Shown here one piece after another: positions 23,962 to 34,354 of a stretch of DNA of 64,000 bases. The position numbers and the translations under genes were made by a program. The DNA lies in assembly GCA_017979445.1 (NCBI GenBank), contig CM030706.1, positions 10,588,967 to 10,652,966 on the forward strand. The letters are read 5' to 3'. The DNA comes from Akebia trifoliata (Eukaryota > Streptophyta > Magnoliopsida > Ranunculales > Lardizabalaceae). Every line of letters starts with the position of its first letter. Position 1 is the stretch's first letter. The notes under the pieces were generated by a model. The model worked only from the letters and a program-made list of their open reading frames with translations. It did no database searches and was not told the DNA's origin.

Positions 23962-25698
23962 TGTAGACACCCCATTTTTACACTCGCCTGATTAATCAAC
24001 TCGTCAATCCAATTGCAATGATTCCCAATGATGAATGTGTATTCCATTGCTTTATTTTGTTACCAGATGTGTTTCAGAAATCCAGATGAGATATCTCGAA
24101 TTGACAAAAACCTTAGAAATCACGCTACGCTAGGAAAATACGACCCCAGAAACATAGAAATCATCATCTTACAGACCAAAAAGAAACTTCACGATAAAAA
24201 TCACTAAAAAATTATCAAATTACCAAAATACCCCTAACCTCAAAACAACCCTAGAGCCTACGTTATGCTTAGGAAAACTTTCTCGAACACATAAAATAAT
24301 AAATCGGAATCAAATAAATCATTTCACCAATTTTAACAGAATTTGATAAAATTACGAAAATGCCCCTCATAAAGTTCACAATCATCTCACATAAAAATTT
24401 TCATAAATGATACAAACCAACATTCTCATTGAATTCCTTACGAAAAACCGATTCTAAAACTTCCTAGAACATTAAAAACCGACTTGAAACGTGAAAAGTC
24501 CTCTCCGGGGGCAAAACGGTAATTTCACAATTTTCATAATTAAAAAATTCGAAATTAATAAATAAAATATTAAATAATTAAAGTGAACATTGATGAAATT
24601 AATTTAAAATTTTGAACCTAAAAAATCGATCAATCGGATTTTCGGATAAAATTGTTGAGGGTTCGTGGGATATTTCTTTAAGGACCCCTCCATTTGGGGG
24701 TCCAAAGAATTAAAGAAATAATGGAAGGTGGTTCTCCAAAAATTAAAAGTAAATCAAGCAAGACTGAAGTCAAGGTATTAAAGTCAATCAAGTGAGACTG
24801 AAGTCAAAATTAAAGTCAATTAAGTAAGACTAAAGTCAAGATATTAAAAGTCAATCAATTAAGACTAAAGTCAAAACATTAAAAGTCAATCAAATAAGAC
24901 CAAAAGTCATAATAGAATTATAATTAAATAATAACTCTATCTAATAGAGTTCTAACTTAAAAATAATTCTACCTAAAACAATTCTAATTAAAACACAATT
25001 CTACCTAAAACAATTTTAACTGAAACACAACTCTAATTAAAAGATCTCTAATTAAACACTAACTCTATCCAAATCAACCTTAAAAAAATTCTATAAATAG
25101 AGGTGCTCACACCCTATTTTCGTATCAAATCATAAACCCTAAGAGAAGTAGGTCTAGAAGCTCCCCTAGCCCCCCATAAACCCTAGTTTTGGAGCCCTAA
25201 CTCCTTACCTAACATCCCTCCTTCAATTTTAGTTTAGAAAACATTTAAAATCCCTCCAAAAATACCCCCAAATTCGCAACAAACTTGAAGAGTTCAGATC
25301 CAAAAACAAGGAGATACCTTGATCTAGGAGATCCGAAGTCAAATCTGGAGACAGAACGAAGCAAGGGAGTACAGTACAAGGAGCTCTTTTTGTTAGATTT
25401 GAGGGAACAAAATCCTTGCTATCGGAAAGGTATGTAATTTTTTTATTTTTATCTAGATTTTTAGTAATGTGATATATTTGGGAAGTTAGTAGAGACCGGC
25501 TTGGCCGGGCGGGGTTGGTGCCTAACACCTTCCAACCCCGTAACATGATCCCCGAATTCAGATTTTTTGTGGTAGATTAGTTCTTTTTATCCATGTTAGA
25601 GTCAGTTTGGTTCCTAGACCACAATAACTAGGTGGCGACTCCCAAACCTCAAGAGTCAAAAGCGGATCCGCGCACCCCACGGATTGAGGGCGCTTTCA
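23962..25698 (+). mobile_element. Ty3-gypsy solo LTR (family W), 1737 bp
   Basis: Starts TGTAGACACCCC and ends GGGCGCTTTCA. The 5-bp duplication ATCAC flanks both sides (23957-23961 and 25699-25703). There is no polypurine tract on the left and no primer-binding site on the right, so this is a solo LTR left by recombination between LTRs. The interior carries short GACTGAAGTCAA tandem units near 24.75-24.90 kb and a CTATAAATAGAGG TATA-like box near 25091. The LTR at 54318-56075 is the same family in opposite orientation. Confidence 0.88.
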
Positions 25699-25703
25699 AT
25701 CAC

Positions 25704-27500
25704 ATTTATAATGTCGAGTTTAACATTTTTATTCTCGAATTCAACATTTCTTTTCCCGGGTTTAGAACTTTTTATTATCGAGTTCAACATTTGTTATTAT
25801 CAAGATATGTGCAAATAAGTTCTAAAAAATAATGATTTTTCTCTTTTATCCTTTTGGAAGGACCTTCACACACCACTTGGCCAATGATTGGGAATTAGCC
25901 AACTTGCTCGGATAAGGCCTTTAAAGTTGAAAAGGGAAAGAAGAAGAAAAAAAAGGTATAGAATTACACCAACCTAATTCCTCCTTAATTCTTGGATTTC
26001 TAATTTTACAAAGTCTGGATATTAAATAGAGGTGGTTTTTTAGGGGTAGCTCGACAATGGTCCAGATCCACCAAATATTTTCTTTTTTTTCTTCTTAAAT
26101 TGAGGTATTAGGCTTCTTTGAGGATTTGATTAATCTTCTTCCCCCTCCTTTCCTCACGCGCAAGGTATTTTCTGGGATAAATCTTTAGGGGTGGCTTTTA
26201 AGGGGGATTTGAACTCAATACCTTAGTTTCGTGAGGTGTGATCTTAGTCACTCCAGTAATCCTTATATGATTCATAAAAATTACTAAAACAATACCAAGG
26301 TGTTCATTATAGGTAAAAATTTGTGTCCTCGTACATACTACTTCGACCATGTGTATAACCCCTATGGCTGTTCACGAGTTGTCAAATCAATTAACAAAGG
26401 ATATTGACTTGTGTGGAATAATTGTGTTAGCCATTGTTTCCACATTCATTAATGGATGGCCGTAGTAGTGGTCCAAACATTATATGCCCAATGTATGGCT
26501 CAAAGTTCGTACATGACTCTTTTCTTTGATTTTTATTTATTAATGGCCCTACACAACATCCATCCATGATTAATTTTACTATTTTGAGATTTTAAAGTGA
26601 GCTAGACTTGTCCATCTAGTCTAGTTGCGTGCATTAGAATCTTTTTCTATATGTCATGCAATTTTGGGTGTGTCTACAATTATTTCTTAATTAAAATTCA
26701 TGACTAACCTTTTTAATATCTTTATTTTGTAATTGCACCTCCCATCTTGCCCTATTGTCCTTAATTTTGTAATTTTGTACCCACTTTATTTCATTAATAG
26801 GTACATATATCTAGGCTTCACGATGAGATCTACATTGAGATGAATCAAATATTTGAACCAACGGTCTAATCAAATCGGACTAAATTTATAAAAATAATCA
26901 GTAAGATTCTCTTCAAACCGATATTTTATAAAGAAGCATCAATTTTTTCAAAATCAATGGTACAACCGTACAAATCATTATTCTCATGAATTGATTCTTG
27001 AAATCTAAAAAGTTACTATAACAAATAAAAAATCATTTTTAATGGGATTTTTTTTTTTAAGAGAGGAAGTTGAAAATTTTGTAGATTTGAAAAAAAAAAA
27101 AAGAATTTTTTTCATTGATTTATATATAAGAGTCTAGAAATTTTATTTTTCTATTTAAATTATTATATATTAAAAATTAATTAATAAATACAAATCGATC
27201 TAACAGTATTGAAACTGGGTCGGACCCATCCAATTAAATCATTTTAATTGATTATTGGTCCGATTTTTAAAAGATTAATTGGATCCCATCCACAATCCAC
27301 AGACAAAAAAAAAAAAAAATACTATGCGTTGTGTACTTACTATTGGAAAACAATTGAAGGCGTCAATCGAGTACAGACGGAGTATTCTATTTTTTTTGAA
27401 AATGCCGAAAAAGCCCCTGATTCATCATAAAAAAGGGTAAAAGCGAACCTGACAACTAAACCACTTTTCTACGTTTATATATTAATATATATATATTATC
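25704..27500. other. Gene-free AT-rich stretch
   Basis: No coding sequence is supported. A weak tRNA-like B-box (complement of GGATTTGAACT, 26205-26215) occurs in a SINE-like context near 26040-26260. Otherwise it is AT-rich DNA with homopolymer runs. Confidence 0.5.
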
Positions 27501-28330
27501 CTAAAAGAATCAAACGGTTGAAACGTGGCGAGAGAACATTTGATACAACGACACGTACACTAGTACTTACTTTATCAACGATAGCAACACACTTTGGCCA
27601 ACCCAACAAAACAATCAGTAGTGTTTTGTCGTTACACAAGGTACACGTGGCAGAAAACCCTTATGAAACTTAAATTAAATGTCAAGATCGATGACGTGTA
27701 ACGACAGACAATATCCGAAGAAGATCTGTCTCACTTTCAAATGATAGCGAGTGACAGAACGTTTCAAAAAAAATTGAAGATATCCAATCAATTTAGAACA
27801 CGACTCAAATTCTCTTGTTTAGAGAAAATGTGGCTTTAAAGGATTGGATATCTTCAATCTTTGATGTGACTTTTGTCCTTTTAAGTTTTTCTGGATAAGA
27901 CATGCGACAGCTGGTGATGTCAGCGTTTTGGGTGAGAAAGTCGACACGTAGCTTTCACAAGTTGATGTTGTTTAGCTGTTGGGGACCCTCTAACTGAAGA
28001 CACGTGTTTGAACAACAGATCATAGACACGTGTGGTCTTTATCCCACTAACTCCTACTTGCTATTAAAATAAATATAAATAAATAAAGTGTAACTTGGCC
28101 GGCTGGGCCCCACTTCTTGGATGACCGAAAGGTATATACGTTTAGCCGGGGACCACCATACACATACACTTGTTATTTTCCTCGCCGATTTTTTCTTTGA
28201 GAGTTTAATCGGTGACCAAGAGACGTGTTATATAAACATTTTGGAATTTTTTCTGCCAACCTTTAGCTATAGTAGTATATAAATGAATATACGATGAAAT
28301 GCAATTCTCACCGTCCACGTGTTTTTTTTA
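27500..28330 (+). promoter_or_regulatory. ABRE/G-box-rich promoter-like segment without an evident gene
   Basis: Many ACGT-core elements of the ABA-response/G-box type: AACGTGGC near 27524, TACACGTGGC near 27642, GACGTGTAAC near 27691, GACACGTAGC near 27943, GACACGTGTT near 27999, GACACGTGTGG near 28025, GACGTGTTAT near 28222 and CCACGTGTTT near 28316. A TATA-like TTATATAAAC lies near 28228. Base composition is less AT-skewed than the surroundings. No following open frame looks coding on either strand. Confidence 0.4.
27773..27858. repeat. Perfect 17-bp inverted repeat (hairpin)
   Basis: ATTGAAGATATCCAATC at 27773-27789 and its exact complement GATTGGATATCTTCAAT at 27842-27858 can form a stem with a 52-nt loop, within the ABRE-rich segment. 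Confidence 0.75.
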
Positions 28331-28454
28331 AATCTGTAATATGATATGTGGATTCTGAATCTTGATTGGTTCTTGTTCTTTGATCTTCTTCTTCGTTGAT
28401 TTTGATCAAGCTTCTAAATCATGTAGTTATATATTTTTTGTGTACATATTTTTG

Positions 28455-29434
28455 ACAATCAAATCAATCTAAAATTTGATAGTATAGGTTAGAATTCAAA
28501 TTAAATCTGGACCCTAAGGTTAAGCAAGGTCTTATTCTAGCATAGTTCAACCCTATTGTACCTACGGTGCTAATCAATTCAACGTACTTGAGTTGGACTG
28601 AATGCCTACTGGAAGAGTAAAGCAGAGTAGTGTCAACAATAAATTTTACAAATCTACCTTGAGATTTGTAAAATAAGATTATAAATAATTTTATTTATTT
28701 TAATGAAAAAAATGAGAGTACCAATCTCAGTATTTTACACTGATTGATAGTCAAGTACAAAATAGTGATGTATGTAACTTTTTTCTCTCCGGGCTTCGTA
28801 CTTTATTAATTGAGAAAATTGTTTTTACGGTGACTTTGTTTGTACTTGATCCTCTATATAGGCTTTTGTAGATTTTCTTCTTTCTAGACTTCACATTTTA
28901 TCGGTTGAGAATGATTTCTTGACTTCCGAAATAGGGCTTTATGCTTGATCTTCTCTTTAATAGGAGTCCGAATCTTTAAAGAACTTTATTTTTGGAGGAG
29001 GGTTCAAGGGTTTCTTTTTCTCTAGAGTGAGAACTTTTATCTTCTAAGAAAAAGTGATCAAGATCCCCTTCTCAATGAGAGAGGCTTTAGTATTTATAGA
29101 CTTAGGGTAAAATAATATTTTCAAATATGCCTCCTTATCTAATTGGATTTTACATAATTGATTTAAATGATATTTGATTATTGATCCAACCATTTTAATG
29201 GAGTTTGAATTTAACTATGGGCTAAACTGTTTGTTGGGTGTATGGACTCAATACTTAACGTGGATCACTTAAATTTATTGGATAATGGGTTTTATTTACG
29301 AAAACACCAGACCCAAGCTTGTAGGAGACACATTCTCAATTAATGGACTCAATTTGACCGTGAGGCCCATTTATAATTTTATAAATTTTTATTTATAAAA
29401 TTTGTAAAGACCTCCTTAAAATTTTGGTGCCTAC
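28455..29434 (-). mobile_element. Gypsy-like LTR end with polypurine tract, minus orientation
   Basis: On the minus strand a polypurine tract (TTGAGGGGCATT, just right of 29434) is followed by TGTAGGCACCAAAA, the start of an LTR that runs leftwards. The left limit is not defined. Similar words occur at 22405-22511, ending GATGCCTACA. Confidence 0.5.
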
Positions 29435-30500
29435 AAATGCCCCTCAAGGATGCGTTATTAAAAACGTAGTTGAAGATGATGCATCCTTGACTATGTCGAC
29501 AAATGTATGTAAATTCTTTGGTGAAGATAATTCTTTTTTGCTAGTTTCTATTTTTGACATATATTGAATGATTTTGCTACTGTAGACATGAGATTTTCGA
29601 GTTCGAATATCTTTTTTACTTGGTTTAGAGTCACCATCATTTTAAAAAAAAAAAGTTGTGAATGGTCATCTAAAAAGTACTTTTCAAAGAATTATTTTTT
29701 GTTGCTTACTTTCGTACGGATAAGGTCTATTGGCCCACCTTAGACTTAGGTAAGGGAGTTCATATTATGGAATAGGGAAGTTGTTAGGATTTTAAAAGAA
29801 ATTTTTAGGAGTAAAGTGGGATGAGATGGTGAAAAAATGATAGAAATGTATGAGATTTAGGAATAAGATATGTGTAATTTAAAGATGATGGAAGGGTATT
29901 TGTGGAAGGGGGTGTGAATTGATTGTTTATGATCCAAATGGATTAGATCTTTCAACCCATTTGACTTAAGTGTTAAGTGAGTTAAAATGAGTGGATTTTA
30001 GTTGGAAAATGAGTGTGTGGAGTGGTTGTAGATTGAGTGTTAAATCAGTTAAAATAAGTGGCTTTGATTAGAAGAATGTGGATGCAAGGGAATGGTTGTA
30101 AATTTTTTGGGAAGGTGAAGGATGTGATGATATGTGTCCCCTTGTGATGATTTTTGGTGATTAGTTATGATTATTGAATTTGGATTGAGACTTGAACTTG
30201 AGATAATGGTTGGGTTTTGAATATAAATGGGTTTGGTGGTGGGTCGTGTGTATAAAGTTAGGTTTTAAGTTTAATGAGCTTTGGTAGTGGGTTGTGTGTG
30301 TGTTTGGATTAGGGTTAGGTTGAGGAGTGTGTGATAATGATTTATGAGAGAGTGAGTTTCTAGCCCATAGGACAAATAAGAAGGGATCTTAGACTATTTA
30401 TTGGAAGGATAAGTTAATTTTTTGAGGGTTTGGACCTAAGGGCATATTCCAATTTTTGTGGACTTTTACACTTTGCATAGAAGGCTCATCCAAATTTGAG
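29435..30500. other. Repeat-derived intergenic stretch
   Basis: GT/GA-rich DNA. Around 29.6-29.8 kb it resembles, in reverse orientation, the terminal part of the LTR near 20.5-20.7 kb (GAGTCACCATCATTTT, CACCTTAGACTTAGGTAA). No gene is supported. Confidence 0.45.
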
Positions 30501-30519
30501 TATCTACAACACCCCTATA

Positions 30520-30800
30520 TAAATATACAAAATACAATAATAACGGAAGTCTATATACATCTAATAACGTATGATAGATCAGAGTGCGAAAAAAGAAATT
30601 AATAGATAGGATTATATAGAAACTTCTCACTCTAGCAAAAGTCCTAACGTACAATTCAAAATCTATAATACCATCTAGATGAATTGACGCCACTAGGGGC
30701 ATAGTCCTAATACTCACCAGGTAACGAGCTTTGGTCATTTATTTAACCAACCAGGTGATCCTCACTCGTCGACTCTATGCCCGTCTCGCAAACTGCAAAC
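30520..30800 (+). repeat. Dispersed LTR-like repeat, copy 2
   Basis: The counterpart of 22080-22400 on the same strand, roughly three-quarters identical by eye, including GATAGATCAGAGTGCG. The following DNA up to about 32.6 kb is AT-rich, has no genes and may belong to the same long LTR. Confidence 0.6.
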
Positions 30801-32784
30801 TTTGAAACTAAAAAAATGAGAAGAAAATGGTAAGTAACAATGTTTATCCAATAGGGAAGTAAAAAATTCTTGTTAATAATATCATCCTAACATGAACGAG
30901 TAAACATTCTGAATCATTTCAATATATACAAATTTTTACAGAATGAACTACGATTAACTGGTACATATAACCAGGGATTGGCAACTAAACAGTTAAAAAT
31001 TCACATTACATCAACTAAACAGTTATAACATTTTCTTTTTTACATGAATCTAATTGATAAAATTGAAACAATATATATATTTTCAATTTATAATCCAAAA
31101 TAAGACAACAGATACATAATATACAATGGTGGAATCGTGGAATTAGAGAGTTGAGATTCTACGACTGGATCACTCCTAGTCGGGACATGATGTTCTAATA
31201 ATAAAGTATTAGTTCTTGATTTTGTGGTTGGTTAATGCATTACCACACTTGTGGAATCATTTATATATCTTACGTTGATTGTTTAAAGTGACCGTAAGTA
31301 ATGGGTCTCTTTTTGATGTGTCAGAACGTTAGATTACTCTAACTTGTTGATGATCACTAACTAATCATCTTCATCTGTGTGTATCAAGAATGCATGTGAT
31401 TCCCATTATACAACCTCATTCGTGTGCAGTTCCTTTTACATTACAAGTTTATTGGTAAAGATAGAAAGGAATAAACCCGGATTTCAATTGTGGCTTCACT
31501 CACATACGTGTCCCATACCACGTATGATCTTTGTTGTCTCTACCGTACATCTTAAGATAACATATTACTCCGAATAATATGATTGATTATCTCTTTAGGT
31601 ATTCACAAAATCTTTAACAATTCACAAAATAACTATATTTATATTTAACAGTTCACAAAATTAACATTACAGAGTTCAAAATGTATATCAAATTTCCTAC
31701 CATGCAATTGTGGCCCAACTACTTAAAATAAATAATAGTATACAGCGCATAATCGTAAATAAACATACAAGTAACCTCGTGACAATAGAAAGTAAATTAA
31801 ACCTGGATATCCATTTATCAACTCACACATAATATCACAATGTAAAATGCAGACATCACCCTTCGGGTGAGATTTTGATATTTTTATCGTTTTATCATCT
31901 TTTTTTATTTTTGCACTTTTCAATTTTTTGAATACAACATTCATTTTCCAATATTCATCTATTCAATATGAGTTCACTGAATATTAAATTAATTTTCAAA
32001 CTTTGAAACTTATTTTTATCATTTAAATTGAAAAATTATAAAAGTTTGATCAAAATGGAGTCCGAACAGTGCATAGGACCAACAAACTAGCAAAAATAAT
32101 TCGATAAAATTTCCCACCTAGGTATAATTTGTTACAAAATACAATTAGATACGTCAGATACATATATTTTATATGAATTTAAAATAAGTAACGAAAATTA
32201 CGCGTTTGTAATTAAATATAAAGATTTATAAATATTTTAAATACATTTTTTCGAAATCTACGATTATCAGTAAGAATCATAAGTCCTTACCAATATTTGA
32301 GTTTTAGAATTGAAAAATGTGCACGAAAAATAAGGTGAATAACGCAAGGAAATTCAAAACTTGATATGACTGATTTTTTTAATCAGATTCGGTGATTTCG
32401 AAGATCTCGACAGTGGCGTCTTCTTTTCCTTTTGCAACGAAGAACAGTTTAGACTCTAAGTCAATGAAATCGAAGATTGAAGGGATGAAATCCTTGTATA
32501 TAGTACGATTGATTTTCAATGAAATATGAAGAAAAATAAAAAAGGATAGGCGGGATTTATAGAGTTCGACTTCACGGACGTTTTTTCCTTCTTTGTTGAA
32601 CGTCGACATAAACTAGTTCATGATGAATCTGTGGATCAAATTGATTTCAAAACCAATGTTTTAAAAAAATGTCTTTGACTGGTTTTTGATGAGTTTAAGA
32701 GACAATTAATACTAAAAAAATTAGAAATTTGTTTATATATAAAATATTATGATGCAATCTTCCTTTTTGAAGTTTTATTTGATG

Positions 32785-33090
32785 ATAACTCGATTTTCTA
32801 GACTCCGAAATTAATGAGTGAATATTTTTTTCTATAATTTTTCATTACAAATTTAATGGTGTGATCAAATTTTACAAATTCTCGCTCTAACAAATATTCA
32901 CTTTTTCAGTCCAATCTAACCCGAAAATCAAAGTTGTTTCCATTTTTTAAGATAATTCGACTTTTCGGACTTGAAAGTAACGAGTAAATACTCAATTTTT
33001 TATAATTTTTTGTTGATGCAATTGAACTCTACAAATTCTTATTCTAGAAAAAATTCATTTTTGTAGTCTGTTTCGATCCGAAAATTAAGG
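32785..33090 (+). repeat. Two-unit tandem duplication, about 165 bp
   Basis: Units at about 32785-32940 and 32951-33090 align in order: CTCGATTTTCTAGACTCCGAAA / TTCGACTTTTCGGACTTGAAA, then TATAATTTTT, ACAAATTCT, AAATATTCA / AAAATTCA and CCGAAAAT.AA. They are diverged, with no coding frame. Confidence 0.6.
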
Positions 33091-33099
33091 ATTTTGCAA

Positions 33100-33260
33100 T
33101 TTTTTTGTTTGGACTCGCATTTGAATGTGTTTATAGGCTAACTTAGGCATTGAAGACTCTATGAAATAAGGAATATGGAAGATCTTGAGGAGTGATAGAT
33201 CGTTTGATCGGGAGATTGAGAATGTCACGATATTGACAAAAATTACCTCTACAACCACCA
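33100..33260 (+). mobile_element. Gypsy LTR fragment related to 40.86-41.01 kb
   Basis: Ordered similarity to 40860-41010: CTAACTTAGGCATTGAAG / CTAACTTAAGCGTCGGAG, GATCGTTTGATC / GATCGTTCGATC and TTACCTCTACAACCACC / TCACCTCTACGGAAACCAC. It ends shortly before the promoter of the AFP-like gene. Confidence 0.55.
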
Positions 33261-33339
33261 TCCTACTCTACCAGCCACAAGAGATATTACAAGCAAATGG
33301 GGAGCGGAGAAAATGATGATCGTCCCATGAGTGATCTTA

Positions 33340-34354
33340 AGGTGCACGTGATTAAAAGCTAAGAGTCACGTCATATGTCAATAATTTGGAGGAATGCGCA
33401 TCAATTGTCCATACAACGAGCCACAGAGAAGTTTTTACAATTCAGCACCTACGGTGCAAGTTAGCAAATGAAGTCGATCTAAGTTGTACATTCCTCGGCT
33501 ACGTGGTCCTTTCCTTGAAAGGAAGAGTCGCGGACGGAAACTGCGGTTGGAAAGCCATTGTTATTACGCCACCTGTCCAATTCTCATGCCGTAACATCCG
33601 CAGTTCTTGAGAACAGCTAACATGAGAGAGAAAGGTCGCCTATTTACGAGAAAACCCCCCCCAAAAAAAATTTATCGACACGTGTCCATTTGTTTTCACT
33701 TTTAGTCATTACTTTAACGCCACGTGTCTTCAGGACAAAGGAACCCACTACACTCCTTTCTTAAACATAAACATAACGATGGAGACCTCTGTTTGGCGTC
33801 TCTGATGTATCTGAACCCAATAAACCACGTGTCGAATGAACCTACTCCTGATTGACACGTGTCTCTACAGGAATGGAGGTTTATTTCCTCGTTATAGGGT
33901 ATTTTGAGTGGTTTTTTTTCCTTTCTTTTCTTTTTCTCTATTTTTTTTTCATAAAAATCTCTCTCTCTGCGTGTTCTCCTCTCTCTCTCTCTCTCTCTCC
34001 CTCAATCATATCATGGCTTTATCGATATTTCCGGTGCGTTATGGCCGGAAATTAGCCGGATAATCTGGAATTCCGGTATCTGAGAATCGTTTTGGAGGGA
34101 AAAAAAAAAAAATCTGACGAATTAAAGTTAATTTTAGAAATTTTTTTTGAATGTCTGTGTTCATGACTTTTCTAGTGGTTTTGTGCTCTTCTTGTATTTT
34201 GATTTTGAGTTGTAGTTCATCTTCATGGTGAAGTTTTTGGATCTGGGTATCTTCAAATCTGATCAGATAATAGTTGATTTGGGAAAAAATAGTAACAGAA
34301 GCATTAAAAGTTTCGATAAATATAAATATATATATATTTTGGGTGATTTGTGGG
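33340..34354 (+). promoter_or_regulatory. Promoter and 5' leader of the AFP/Ninja-like gene with G-box cluster
   Basis: Five CACGTG palindromes lie at 33345, 33679, 33721, 33826 and 33856, several extended to ACACGTGT or CCACGTGTC, the ABA-response element consensus. A CT-rich tract (33960-34002, with a run of CT dinucleotides) is typical of plant 5' leaders. The translation start was taken at 34355 because MGEANEV.. precedes the conserved block and is followed by family-like sequence; an in-frame ATG at 34274 would add 27 residues of poor quality. Confidence 0.65.

Noticed and set aside
26040..26260. Possible third tRNA-derived SINE
   Set aside because: Only a B-box-like word is convincing; the A-box match is poor and no borders were seen.
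32379..32609. 76-codon minus-strand open frame
   Set aside because: Lies in LTR-like AT-rich DNA with no conserved motif; chance is the likelier explanation.
33386..33610. 74-codon open frame upstream of the AFP gene
   Set aside because: No recognisable motif, lies in the G-box promoter region and has no supporting signals; possible but unsupported.
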